Origin: Melampsora larici-populina 98AG31
Lineage: Eukaryota > Basidiomycota > Pucciniomycetes > Pucciniales > Melampsoraceae
Assembly: GCF_000204055.1 (NCBI RefSeq)
Contig: NW_006768772.1
Coordinates: 1,858,071-1,922,070, forward strand
Length of the DNA stretch: 64,000 nt
Reading direction: 5' to 3'
Both the position numbers and the translations under genes were made by a program. Shown one piece after another: positions 1 through 11,749 of the stretch (within the stretch, counting starts at the first letter, position 1; each line of letters opens with the position of its first letter). The notes beneath the pieces were generated by a model. The model had not been told where the DNA came from and searched no databases. It saw only the letters and a list, made by a program, of their open reading frames with translations.

Positions 1-488
1 ATCCGCCAGTATACAGCGAGGTGCTACCCAAGCAAAACACATCGTGTCACACTTTCCTAACAAAGCATTTCACAAAAGAGGAGACCGTATAGACTTTGCT
101 CACTGGAAATGGGTTCTACCTTAATCTTACATCTGCTGTACAAAGGAAAGCAGTCTACCATTTATTATATCTGTATGGCTGAAATATAAGCTCTGAAGGC
201 CCGATATTAGACTCGATTTTGTGTTTCCCTTGTCCCCAGCTCTGATAAACGTGGCATTTATTTTGGTTACTATAAATCAACTAAAAAAGGTACCATTGCC
301 TAGCTTTTCCAAAGTGTTAAACGATATTTGTGTTGTCGTTTCATGACTCGAGTAAGTCACTCTAGGAACTCGTTAGATAAGGACTTAGTGTTAGTGTCTT
401 TGCGCCGTTCATCTAAAATATATCTTTTGGTTCATCATTCTTTGGGTCTTTGTAATGAAGGTATAAAACAATTGTATGTAGTTTACAA
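1..488. other. Intergenic, no gene seen
   Basis: AT-rich sequence with only short unsupported reading frames. No splice pattern or recognisable protein motif was found before the first TIR element. Confidence 0.5.
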
Positions 489-704
489 TAGGGGGTTTCA
501 AGTCAAGATATTTTTGTGAATTTTTTTATGAAACGGACAAGTTTTCAAAATTTTACGGTGTTTTTTTCTGAAAATATATGGTCAACATCATTCGGGACAC
601 CTTTTTAGGTGTCCCAAATTTTTGGAATTTACGTGAAATCTTATGGTTTTGGACAACTTGTTGTACTGTAAGATACCGTAAAATTTTTGACTTGAAACCC
701 CCTA
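489..704. mobile_element. MITE-like TIR element, TAGGGGG family, copy 1
   Basis: A 216-bp non-coding element. It begins TAGGGGGTTTCAAGTCAA and ends with the exact reverse complement, an 18-bp terminal inverted repeat. An inner hairpin at 594-615 has GGGACACC arms around a TTTTTA loop. The size, AT-rich interior and lack of coding capacity fit a miniature inverted-repeat element. No autonomous partner with these ends was recognised in the window. Confidence 0.75.
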
Positions 705-743
705 ATTTTGGATCTCCCAACACAACGGGAAAACTTGTTACAA

Positions 744-949
744 TAGGGGGTTTCAAGGCAGGATATCTTTGTGACAAGTTTTCAAAATTTTACAGTTTTT
801 TTTCTGAAAATATACAGTCAACAGCATTTGGGACACCTAAAAAGGTGTCCCAAATTTTTGGAATTTATGTGAAATTTTGAAATTTTATGGTCTTGGACAA
901 CTTGTTGTACTGCAAAATACCGTAAAGTTTTTTGACTTGAAACCCCCTA
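744..949. mobile_element. MITE-like TIR element, TAGGGGG family, copy 2
   Basis: A 206-bp second copy in the same orientation, 39 bp after copy 1. It has the same TAGGGGGTTTCAAG left end and TTGACTTGAAACCCCCTA right end. Its inner hairpin (830-851) has the same arms, but the loop reads TAAAAA, the reverse complement of the loop in copy 1. Degenerate left ends of the same family recur at about 1113 and 1204. Confidence 0.75.
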
Positions 950-3030
950 ATGAATTGGCATAAAAAATATTGTCTCATTGCTGTAGCTCATAAGAATTTG
1001 GGATGTTAGAAAAAAATCAAATTCATAAAATTTACGCAAACATTTATGAATTTGGGATTTCTTTTTTGCAGTCAAAGCTGAAAATTTTCTTGACCTGAGC
1101 ACCCCTAATAGGGGGTGTCAGATCCCTTTTTGTGACAAAAAAAGGTTAACAACACAAACCTTTTTACATTTTTGCTGTAAAAATATTTCCATGGTTGTAA
1201 TATAGGGGGTTTCAAGTTGGGATATTTTGCGTAAACTTTTTACACAACAGACAAGTTTTTAAAATTATACAGTGTATTTTCTCTGCAAATATATGGTTGA
1301 CAGCATTTGGGAAAAAAAGGTGTCCTGAATTTTTTACATGTAGGATAAATTAAACTAGCTTAACAACAAGCCCGCTATGCCAGGTGATTTTTCTTGGACC
1401 CGTCAACCCCTGGCACAGGGGGCTTGCACATTAAATGTCAATTGTTGCATAACTAATAGGCTCCTTTTGGTGGGTGTTTTTTCACTTCACTTTTTCACCA
1501 CAAGTCACAAGTCCGTTTGTTCCAAAAAAAGAGTCAGATGAGCTCTATTGATTTCTGAAGGAAATGGCCTCTTCAGAATCTTGAGAGTGCTCATGATTGT
1601 GTTGATTCATTGAGGCTCCTTATTTTTGGATTTGAAATTTCAAACCCTAAGATTGTTATGTGTACCCTCAGAAAGGCTTGAGAGATGGTCAATTAACTCC
1701 CTGTAATGTCTTTGAACAAACTTGTTACTCGTTTCCCAGCTGTATTCTTGTGAGCTGGCACATTTTGATCCCCTTTTTTATGACAGAAGTTATGTACAAG
1801 ATGCTGAACTCATACCAGCCAGTTTCAGAAATAGGATCAAAGTAATATTGAATGAGTTAGGATGGATTGTATCCAAAAGTGACCCAAATTTCACTTTTGG
1901 GGGCTATTGGTCACACCAGAGATGTTGTTCAATGTGCAAGTCCCTTGTGCCTTGGCTTTGGGTTACCATGAGCTTTTGCACAATCAGACTTGGGTTGAGT
2001 TAGTAAATTCAACAGTCTTGGACAAGTTGTTGTTAAGGGTTCCCCAACCCCTTCTGTTTCTTCCTCCACACAATCAATGTGTTCCAAGCCTCTATTGCTC
2101 CCCTATGCCACAATCACTCTCAGCTCTTGAGGTTTTCTAAGCAGATATACACAGGCAGCAAACCTGGCCAACACTTGGGGCCACATCCATCTCCAACTTT
2201 TTGTCCTGCCAAACCTGTACCCCCCTTTCTAAACTCCCATAACTGTTTCAATGGATGTGCTCCTTCACACCTGATGTACTCTTGCAACACATCACTCACC
2301 ATCTTTTCAATTGCTTTTTCACAGCACGCATCAACCAATAGCTGGTCCTTCAACACACAACTCAATTTAAATTCTCCACTTTTTGATACATCAACATGGC
2401 CTCAGCCCACCTACCACCTCAACATCATCTCCCATGCACTCCCAAGACAAATGTAAGGCCCTCAAGAGGATGACATTGCAAGATCTCCAAAGATACACCC
2501 AACTCACACGCAAACTAGGAGACAAGTTTTTTAGTAAAGTTGTCATCACCCATGACACTCTGAAGAGCATTGAACATGCTCCAAACACCATATGTGATGG
2601 CTATTAAAAAGCACACACCCTTTACAAAAGGAACCACCCCATCAAGCAAAGCCATTCACCTGTAAATTTTGGTTCTATACATGGTTCCACAGTTTGCTGA
2701 CAACATACATAGCTTTCCTTGTGTCTGTAGGCACTTTCTTCTCACTGCCCTATATCCCTTAACTGGTTTCTCATGCCTGCATTAAATAGGCTCCTGGGTG
2801 GGAAAGTGACCTAGGCTGGGAACATGATTGAGAGTAGAATGTGTCATGTAATTATCTTGCACTGTACAACTAAGCCATAAAGCATATGTTACATACATAT
2901 GTGCAAACATCTGAGTAAATCCTTAGCTATCAGCTACATACAGATCAGCTCAGTTATCTGTTCATCTGGCCATGAAAATCACATGTGATACACGCTGCAA
3001 TTTTGCTCAAATTTTGACAAGCATCTTGAA
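950..3030. other. Repeat-rich spacer with decayed coding scraps
   Basis: Further degenerate TAGGGGG ends lie at about 1113 and 1204. Between about 1,700 and 2,600 several overlapping frames on both strands read like protein for 50-120 codons, but none carries a recognisable domain or a consistent exon structure. They are best treated as remnants of an unidentified repeat-borne gene. Confidence 0.4.
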
Positions 3031-3110
3031 AAATTGACTGCATATATCACAATGGCTACTTGGGAAATATTTATGGAGCTGTTCCACAATGGCAGAAGGG
3101 GAATCTGGTC

Positions 3111-3331
3111 CCTAGGACCAACGCCCGGACCTCAGCGCGATGACTACGGTCAGCGGTATGGTACGTTATGGCCCGCGCCGTACTGCTATCAGCCTCTGGA
3201 CACTACAGTACCTCCGTACCGCAATGCATGGTTAAGGAATCCGGTGATGGTCCTGATTACGATTACGGGCCATCACGTTGCGGTGCCCGCAATGAAACCC
3301 GTAGTCACTACGGTTGACTACGGGTTTTGTT
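3111..3331. repeat. TACGG/CCGTA-dense repeat patch 1a
   Basis: GC-richer than its surroundings and packed with the pentamer TACGG and its complement CCGTA in both orientations. A sister patch lies at 3,960-4,150, so the pair may form the ends of one element of about 1 kb. Related patches occur at about 34,079-34,262 and 45,553-45,735. Confidence 0.6.
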
Positions 3332-3959
3332 AAAAACTTCAATTGGTACAAAGTTCAGACTTTGATGGAGTGGTTAATTGATGTGTAAATTAGCACAAGT
3401 TGGTATTAAACGATATGCTCGAGTTGATTTTGAGCGCCTAAAGAGGAAATTTTGAACAAGATTGCAATTTGAGAGAGTTAACAAGTTACTTATTGATTGT
3501 GCTCAATACACAAATTGATCAAGTTATTCTACCACGGGTTCAGTTGAGAGCAATCAAGTTTGCTCAAGTTGGATTAAAGATAAACTGGCTCAACTCAGTG
3601 AGATGATGGTGAATCATCAAAAAGGGTCTGTTGTCAAAGATACGGTGGTGAAGGATTTGATGATTGAATACTTTTTGGCTTGGTCTTCTGCTGTCACTTT
3701 GGTCCGTACTACATCTTTGTTTTACGTCTTTAATGAAAGGACTCACTCACGATTATCGTTCTGTAATTTCTGATTATTGGGTTGTGCAACCCATCCAGGT
3801 GTCTTTCTGTCAGGAGAAGAGGCAAGTTGACATCGAGCTAATCGCGATTTGAGTATGGCATGTCCAGAAGCACTTGGACCATTTTATGATGGATTGAAAC
3901 TACAACCTAGATCGATTTTTATCGATTTTTATTGATTTTTTCAATTTTATCACCGTTTC
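3332..3959. other. Spacer between two TACGG-rich patches
   Basis: AT-rich, with no supported gene. It may be the interior of a single element bounded by the two TACGG-rich patches. Confidence 0.35.
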
Positions 3960-4150
3960 ACCGCAATCAACCGTAATCTGGGGCACAAAAGCCCATTTAG
4001 GTACGGTATGGTACGCTCTGCCCGTGCCGTATTGAACTTTGTGCTACGGTACCCACCTGATAACGTTACGAAACGGTAGCCAATGCCAACGGTCTACCGT
4101 AACGTAGTCACATATACACCGTAATCCATTGTGTTACGTTGAGATGCAAG
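3960..4150. repeat. TACGG/CCGTA-dense repeat patch 1b
   Basis: The same pentamer-rich composition as patch 1a, with TACGG and CCGTA in alternating orientation. It is non-coding and has no clear terminal repeat. Confidence 0.6.
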
Positions 4151-4631
4151 TGTGGCTAGGACCCACTTTCCTATCCAAGAACCTCTTTAATAATTCTGGC
4201 AGTGTCAACATGATAATATGTTCTTTAAGGATCACATAATTGTTGTTTATTTAACCCCCACAATGGCACTCTGTTTGAAGTTCATAATACTCTGTTTGCT
4301 TGCTCAGCTCCCCCAATCTATTGATGTTCCACATTTTGCTCTATTATGTGTCTTTTTATGAGGTCTCACTTGTACCAACTCATCTTCTTGAATAATGTTT
4401 TCTGTTTTCCATATTTTCCCCTTGCAAACACTTAGTTCTTTTTCTTTTTTCCATTCCACATATTTCCTTGTGAGAAGTATGCAAATACCAGATATGATTC
4501 TCTTGATAATGCAACCTCTCATGAATATTATCTATGCAAAGCAATATGTGCATATAAACCCTTTCTTCTGGTGTATACTTGGTAAGGGCATCACTCAAGA
4601 GGATACTGTGCAACTGCCCAAGCTATCTTAT

Positions 4632-5264
4632 TAGGGGGTTTAAAGTTTGTTTGTTTTTTGTGTATTTTTTAAAATTTGGGCAAGTTTTTTGTAAAAAAAA
4701 TCTGTGTAAAACCAATGTATTCCAATAAACTCACACCACAGGAATTAATTAGTTCAAAACCCGATTGAACTGAATTTTGGTGTCTGGGTTTGAAATTTCC
4801 TCGAATCATGAATTTTGTTCACAAATTGTTTGCAATAGGTTTGCCAGTTGCCCTTGAGTGGTACTCTGTTGGCCCCGCATATGTATGTACAGCTACAACA
4901 TACAACAACCACCCCATTTCCGACCATTGAGCCATCTTTCCTTTGTCATGCATCCTCAGTCTTGATGCTCTGTACATTGATGAATCTGTGGTGACTGTTG
5001 TTGAAAGGTGTTGTTGTTGTATGATGTAGCTGTACATACACGGGGCAAGCAGAGTACCACTTGAGGGAAATCGGCAAACCTATTGCAAACGAGTTGTGAA
5101 CAAAATTCACAATTCGAGGAAATTTCAAACCCGGACACCAAAATTCGGTTCAATCGGGGTTCAAACTAAATAATTCCTGCGGTGTCATTTACATATATTT
5201 TACAAAAACTTTCTTGTTGTTGTAGCATAAAAATATGTCAAAAAAGTTAACTTGAAACCACCTA
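4632..5264. mobile_element. Long foldback element, TAGGGGG-like termini
   Basis: About 630 bp. It starts TAGGGGGTTTAAAG and ends CTTGAAACCACCTA, an imperfect inverted terminus of the TAGGGGG family. Most of the interior is a giant inverted repeat: roughly 4,730-4,925 pairs with 5,000-5,190. Shared blocks include TTTGAAATTTCCTCGAAT on the left against ATTCGAGGAAATTTCAAA on the right. There is no coding capacity. It resembles foldback or MITE DNA able to form a long hairpin. Confidence 0.7.
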
Positions 5265-6813
5265 TCACCCAAGATTGGATCACCATGTGAAGTGGAGTGT
5301 TGACAATGACTTTTACTTACATGGTTAATTATTAGTGCAGGATCACACCAACCCCAACATGGTGACAACAGAGTTTGGACACATGATGCATACTCTAGAT
5401 GACTCAGTGGATTAACAATTGCTTTTTCCATTCATCAGCTGGATGCATTTTTGTGATAATTATGCTTACCCTAACAGCACTCTCACTCTTCATTCTTGCT
5501 GTCATTCCCTATTGGAGTTGATTACATCAGTCACACTTGAACATCTCAACCCTTTCACCAAAACATATGAGTGGAATTTATACAACAACCAGACAAACAT
5601 ATTGAGAAGATTTCGGGATACTGGGTGACTACAGCAGCTTTTAGAAGAAACACTGCCTGCTAGTTTTTCTTTATTTATTTATTTCCAGGTTATACTAAGA
5701 ATTATTCAGCTAGAATCTACATAAGCGCTGTAGTTGACTTATTCAAGGGTGCAGCAATTGTGAAGGATCACAATCTTGCTTATCTTTCACAATCCTTGCT
5801 CTCTTTGTATCCAAAGTTGCAATCAAAGCTCAGCATTGCAATGTACACCCCGGCACAAAGGCACAAATGCATCTCCAGCTTCATTCCAATCCTACCACAG
5901 GTCAATGGCCAAAAAAAGGTGGGTATGAGTTTCATTTACTTCAATTATTGGAGATTGGAGTGGTGGAGTGGTGGGCAGGAGTAGGGAGGTGGGGGGAGAC
6001 TTGAAAGGTGGATTACAATCTATAAAGTTTAGAAAATCATTGACTACAGCTGCTTTATATAGAATCTAGGTCAGTAATTATTAGTGCAACCTTGAAAGAA
6101 AATAAAAAAATAAACACAAGCAGGTGGATTGATTTCTCAAAGATACTGTACTTTTGCAAATGCCAGACTTGTCTTATCCTTGAAGGTCTTTGATACTCAT
6201 TGTCATAGCCTATGTGGCTGTTTCATTCCTGATGGGGGTTGTGATCTACAAAGGGCTGATCAGTGTTGATAAGGCAATATTTGCGGATGAGTATGACCTT
6301 GAGATCAAGCTCATCAAAAGTACCAGTGATGAAACTCATAGGAAGTAACCCGTCAGTTTTTTTCAATCTTCTTGGACACAGAATTTGCAAAGACTGTATT
6401 CTGCTGTGGCACAGTTGTTTCCAAAGCATCCCTCAACATTCACCTATATATACACTCTTCAAATTCCACATAGATATTCAGATTTGCTATGGTTGGGACA
6501 CTTTTTCACCCCGGGGCAAAGTTTTAAATATCCTCTCACAGCTACTTCGATTCATATATAGTAATGCTTTTCTTACACCCCAATTGTCTTTGCGCTGGCT
6601 GTGTGCTGTGTCCTGAAGTGATTCCATGATGTATGACTGTGATGATTGATGACATGCTTGGTTACGTATACATAGTGCTATCCTTTCCTCTTCTCACTGC
6701 TGATTCGTAACCTTCACTTCAAGGTGTGCTCTACCTCTTGGTCACCTCAATCCTTAGGCTTGTTTACAACAAGTCCATCAACAATAGCTTCCCTCTCATC
6801 CCTTTCTCTTGTT
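5265..6813. other. Spacer with decayed coding-like fragments
   Basis: Plus-strand frames around 5,419-5,628 and 6,263-6,616 look protein-like but have in-frame stops and no recognised domain. No intact gene is supported. Confidence 0.4.
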
Positions 6814-6814
6814 A

Positions 6815-6977
6815 AGTATGTGGCGCCACATACTATGCAAATTTTGTTTTTGACACAGAAAATTCCATAATGAGTTAAAGAAAATGACATTTTGAATTAT
6901 ATGTGGCAAAAAAATGTCAGTTTAGGTCATTTTGCCTGTCAAAAAGAAAATTTGAAAGGATGTGGCACCACATACTT
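6815..6977. mobile_element. Small element with palindromic ends
   Basis: About 163 bp. The left end is a perfect 20-bp palindrome centred on GTGGCGCCAC (6,815-6,834). The right end (6,960-6,977) is the near-identical ATGTGGCACCACATAC. The interior contains a second set of inverted blocks (GCAAATTTTG.../...AAAATTTGAAAGG). It is non-coding. A lone TAGGGGG-family right end follows immediately (about 6,988-7,002), suggesting nesting. Confidence 0.6.
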
Positions 6978-7004
6978 GCTTTGAGTAAACTTGAAACCCC
7001 CTGA

Positions 7005-7800
7005 AATCAAAGATGTCCACAAATGGCATTTGTTTAAAGAGAAGATGGAGAAACTCATTCAATCTCCTTTCTGAGGATACAGCAGATATCAGATTTGCTT
7101 TCTTGCAAGGTATATACTTCACCTCCACATCCCTTTAAAAGGCGCAGAATCCAAATGAGGGATCATTAGATACTACAGTTGGTTTAGAACTCAGCGGCCA
7201 CCACGGCTATGTATCGACTTGAGATTTACGCAAATCTGAACTGCAAGATGTCAAGACACATACTGAGTTGGCGCCGACCGTATCAAGGGCAAGAAGACCA
7301 TCAACGCTTGGCGACGTGTGGCGTACAAAGCATGAAGATTTCAAATAGGTCATTCTTGAGAGATCAGACAAGGAAAAAATGAGAATGAGGATCCGCATGA
7401 GAACAATTTTGTATTAAAGACCAAAAAAGTTTTGTTTGAGTAGTAGTCCATTGGAAACGAACAAAATCTGCCGAATTATTGTGTGCTTAAGGGGGAGAAG
7501 AATTCAATCAGAGGACAAAAGAAAAGAAAATTGCAATGTTTAAGGATGTACATCTCAAAATAGTAAGAACTTTGAAATTGAGATAGTACAAATGTGTATA
7601 AAACTTCAATCCAAGATAGCAAAACCATAAAGAATGAAGAAAAGAGATGCGTTAGGAAAAGGAGCTTTCCAAGGCCCCCAAACAATGATGATTGTTAGCT
7701 AGGAGATAATTCAACGTAGACGATAAAGATAGGGACATAAGAGTTGGCGTAATAGTGAGACAAAAAAGACGATGAAGATGCAAGATGATCTATAAAGGTT
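7005..7800. other. Intergenic, no gene seen
   Basis: AT-rich spacer that probably includes the 3' UTR of the minus-strand gene ending at 7,801. No motif was recognised. Confidence 0.4.
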
Positions 7801-8241
7801 TTAAAGGCCAATTCCGACCATGTATACTGTGAATAGCATGACTCCAATGCTGAGAGAAACAGGAATGATCAATTGTCCAACTGCCGCAATATAACCGTCG
7901 TCAGGTCCGAAACGACCGTTAGCTCGTTCTCCACTCATGACTGGAACGGGTACATTGTTGATACCAGTCGAATCTGGTATTTTCTGTAAAGGAGTCGTAG
8001 CTGTGGTGACGTTTGGATGGGTGTTGGGGAGAGTGCCATTGACGGTAGCGTTGGTGGTGGGTGCGTTCGTAGGTAACGAATTTGCACCGCTAACAGTGTT
8101 TGTCTGGTTCGTGGCGGTGACTGGAGTGGTTGAGGTGACATTGGGATAAATTATGTTGCGAGTTGTATTTTGTGAAAGTGAGGGAGTTATAAAGATTGAT
8201 AAGATGATGAACGGTGCCAAAAAGATCGTTGGTGTCAACAT
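7801..8241 (-). CDS. Small secreted, probably GPI-anchored Thr/Asn-rich protein
   Basis: Single-exon gene of 146 residues, using the Met at 8,241. The frame extends 26 codons upstream to another Met, but the inner Met gives a textbook signal peptide: about 22 residues, hydrophobic, ending in SLSQ. The mature part is rich in Thr, Asn and Pro with several N-x-T sites, as in mucin-like wall proteins. The C-terminus is a hydrophobic segment of about 25 residues preceded by a small-residue stretch (MSGERANG), as expected for GPI attachment or a tail anchor. There are no cysteines. No family was recognised. It probably acts at the cell surface; the function is unknown. Confidence 0.6.
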   Translation of the reverse strand: MLTPTIFLAPFIILSIFITPSLSQNTTRNIIYPNVTSTTPVTATNQTNTVSGANSLPTNAPTTNATVNGTLPNTHPNVTTATTPLQKIPDSTGINNVPVPVMSGERANGRFGPDDGYIAAVGQLIIPVSLSIGVMLFTVYMVGIGL

Positions 8242-9227
8242 GGTAATGAGATTCGTAAAACGCGTCCAGAGGATGTCTGTGTAAAGAAAACGAAAGAACA
8301 CGGGATCAGCGAATGTCAAGCCTCAACAAGCAAATTGGAACTTGCGTGTCAATGGAAGGGATGATGGCCAACACGGCAAAGGAGGTAAGTCGGTCTCGGA
8401 GAACCAATGGGGTCGTCCGGAAGCCAATTGATTATCAGGGTGGATCTTAAAGAATTGGTTCGAAGCTGTTGGATCAGAGAGCGACCGAATGACTAGGTTA
8501 AGCTGATGAAATTGTCCGATGTTTGATGTTCGACTTCTTGGTTGAGGTGTGGATCAAATGTCAGAAGGCGAATGAGTCGGTAGCTGAGACATTATCGGGA
8601 TCGGGTGGGGTTGAGATTCTACCTCGGGGCTTCAGCTGTTCCTTGCATACTCCTTGGAAGCACGTTCTATTTAACTTTAGCCCTTGTTGCAACCTGGCTT
8701 TTCCAATAACTATCTGAGCTAGAGCACCAGGTTTTTGGCTTCAGAACGGAGAGTCAGACCATCAACTGCTGAAGCCGCATCAACATGAGACCTTATGGAG
8801 TGGAATCTCATCCAAGCAAAAGGGGTTGCAAGGAAAAGGTAAATACAACATCACCGAATCTTTGAAAACGAAACAGGAACCGGCCGACACCGAGGACCCT
8901 TACCTCCCCTCCTGGTGTAGGCTGAGTGCCCAGCCTAACTTAATCAACTTCCCTTTCCGAGGAAAAACGAGGAGGTCACGAACGACCCTTAGCGGAGGGC
9001 TTCATTGGCGGCTACTCTCGGCTACGGTAAACAAACTTCCTTTCTACATACGTCATCCAGTTATCCACATGGGTATATCTGCTGATAATGACCGGATGAA
9101 GATGAAATGTCCTTCTTCAAGTCTAGAATAAAACCATTTGGTATTCAAGTTTTAATTTCAAAACCTCAGATCCGGATCGTTTATCGCTTTCTGTCTTCTG
9201 TCAAAGTCAAGCAACAGAAAGAAAACA
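8242..9227. other. Intergenic region between divergent genes
   Basis: This separates the minus-strand secreted-protein gene from the plus-strand F-box gene and should hold both promoters. Open frames at 8,523-9,131 have no recognisable content. Confidence 0.4.
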
Positions 9228-10904
9228 ATGACAAACTCGAGAAAACCAACCAAGCAACTTAACCAAACCCCAAACCAAGCGATTGAAACTCAGAAAGATC
9301 TACTTGAACAACTTCCTGATGAAATCCTTCTTCAGATCATCCAATACGTTTACGATGCCCGGACCAAGACAAGATCGGAGAAACTTATCAGCAGATGGAC
9401 AAGCAGATACACACCCTTGTATCAGAAGATCTAGAACCTCTACATCTTTATGAACATAAGTCTGAAGCTCCGATCATAAGTAACTTTCATTTATTTTCCA
9501 CTGTCAATCGTAGAATCCATCTTCTCTGTCGGCCTTTTATATGGAAGGTAAGTTGGCTTTGGTTCATTGTTGCATGAAAGACCGATCCCTGATATATACT
9601 GATCTTTATGTGTCGTATTTCAGTTCCTTGCAATGCCTCGTGCAATTTCTCGTCCAGCTTCTTTTTGGAATCAGGAGATTTTACCAAAATATGCATGTTA
9701 TGTCAAAGAATTTCATGCCATGTTGGAAAGTGAATGGATTCAAGAACCACTGGATCCTCTTTCTCTGCGGGATGCCTGGGACAAAGATCAACATTACTTT
9801 ACCTTCCAGTCGTGCGATTCAAACAAATTCAAGCTTGTCAAGTGGATCAAGGCCCAGGGCTGTGCCCCATGGTACAAGCGCTTTAAGATAGGTCCGTCAG
9901 TTGAACACATCCATCTCAACGACGATAATATCGAGTCCCGGGTTTTACGCAGTCTCCTTAGAGTCAAAATGGACATTGTGCTACGCGAACGACATGGTCT
10001 CCCTCGCAAAGACCTTTTCGGAATGCTTCCTCAATGTAACAACCTTACGATGCTCTCTCTTGAATTATCGCATCATTGGAATTCTATTGTATCAGAGATG
10101 TTGATCAACAATCTGAGTGGCAATTTGACTGCATTGCTTTCCAATCTTGGACAACTTCAACATCTCAAGTATCAAGGTCCTTTCTTTGGATTCGTAGCTG
10201 CAGAGTCTATCATTGAGCCTATCAGACATCTTCCACTCCTCGAATCACTCGAGCTCGCGAATGTATCAGTTACCGACTGGGAACGCACCGATGGCCTTGC
10301 TAGGTCTCTTTCGAATCTCAAAAACTTGAAGCACCTTGCTCTAATGCACGTGGATGTGATAGACGACTCTTGGGGGCGTGATCATAAAGCTCCTCCCCAG
10401 TTAACCAAACTTGTGATCCGTCACTATCCCAATCCTTGGTCATTGAATCTGCCATCTTGCATCAGCTCTTGGGCTCCTCACATAACTGATCTCGAGCTCA
10501 AATTTGATCAACACGAATACCCTGAACCAAACGAAATCTTACCTAACTTTGATCCAGAAATTCATCAGTTTTCTCTACCGGCTTTGAGACATTTGACCAT
10601 TTACCGTCATTCCGCATGCGAGACTTTTCACTGCTTCAAAGATTGCCCAAATCTCATTCATCTCATAGTTCGTAATCCTTCAAAAGACGGACTGTCTGAA
10701 TTTTCAAACTTTATCATTTGTGATGTATTTCCTAAGCTCAAGGAAATCGTAATGCCCGTGAAATGTCTAGATTCACCACCTGACCCGAGATTGGATCTTA
10801 AATTGAATCGATTGGAAGATTTTTGCAAGTTTAAAGGTATTGACTTCAAGATTGCTGAGGGTTTCATACGACGACCGCTTTCTATCCCGAAGATCAATGG
10901 TTGA
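9228..10904 (+). pseudogene. F-box/leucine-rich protein, paralog 1, frameshifted
   Basis: This is a diverged tandem copy of the gene at 11,750. The first segment (Met at 9,228) carries an F-box-like core, LEQLPDEILLQIIQYVYD. The frame then breaks: the paralogous coding sequence resumes in another frame from about 9,390 (IHTLVSEDLEPLHLYEH) to a donor after 9,547. The second exon runs 9,624-10,904 (426 residues), starting FLAMPRAISRP, with repeated leucine-rich units. Between matching codons this copy has 29 nt where the paralog has 24, so it is out of frame, and no plausible intron removes the difference. Exon 2 is intact and equal in length to the paralog's. F-box proteins recruit substrates to SCF ubiquitin ligases. 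It could be a recent pseudogene, a sequencing error, or be translated from a downstream start. Confidence 0.6.
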
Positions 10905-11749
10905 GATCAGATCAGATTGAATCGATGGTGTCTGTGGCGTACGACTCGCGTTGAACATCACCTGAACACCATTCCTGTCTTTAAATGTTACCTTTATGTC
11001 ATACTTGTTACTTATCTTCACAATGTCTCATGAATCAATGTGCTGGCCTTTTGATTTTCTCCACTATGTGTTTGTTTAGGAACTTTTTCATCTTGTACGC
11101 GGCTAGTTCTTTATTAAATAGATTTGTAAATCATCCAAAACCTTGTCCTTCTGATTTAAATGTTTTCCAAACTCTTGTAATGTCAAACCAAGTTATAAAA
11201 TAGTTGGGGATCTTGGAACGCCAAACACAAGATCTGTTCCAAGAGTAGACTCATTACGATTAGTCTTCATCATTATTGTTATCTCTGTTATGTATCAATC
11301 GGTATAATCACATTTATTACCAGCCTAAAGTAATGCAGAAAAATATAGACCTTTTCCTTCATTGTCATCTTTGGTCAGTATCTGTGAAGAGTTGTGAAGA
11401 GTGCTCTGGTCTGTTGCGGACAGGATTTGGAAAGATTGTGAAATGATGTTGTGCTGCGTCCGCGCCCTGGTTCGCTGGGACTTTGCTGCTGCATTCTGAT
11501 GACGGAGTTAGACAGGGTACAAGGAATACAAACTTAATATTCCGGTTGGTTAATTGACCTGAACAGTCTGAAGGGTTGCCCTTGAAATCTATAAAAATCT
11601 ATCTTGCCCTTCACCTGCTTTGCCGCTTTTTCAAACTGCAAATTTTGAACAAAACCATTGATTTCATCGACATTTCTTCATTCACCTCCTCACGGTTCAT
11701 CGTCACCATTGCGCACTAAGGAAAACTCGGACCACAAGAGTAAATCAGG
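10905..11749. other. Intergenic, promoter of second F-box gene
   Basis: This separates the tandem F-box paralogs. A TATAAAA-like stretch near 11,590, about 160 bp before the next start codon, is a possible core promoter. Nothing else was recognised. Confidence 0.4.

Noticed and set aside
553..880. Open frames across the TAGGGGG elements
   Set aside because: They run through the inverted repeats on both strands and mirror each other; they result from AT-rich MITE sequence, not genes.
2120..2591. Minus-strand protein (DACCEKAIEKMVSDVLQEYI region)
   Set aside because: Reads like protein for about 80 codons but has no start context, partner exon or known domain; kept only as a decayed scrap.
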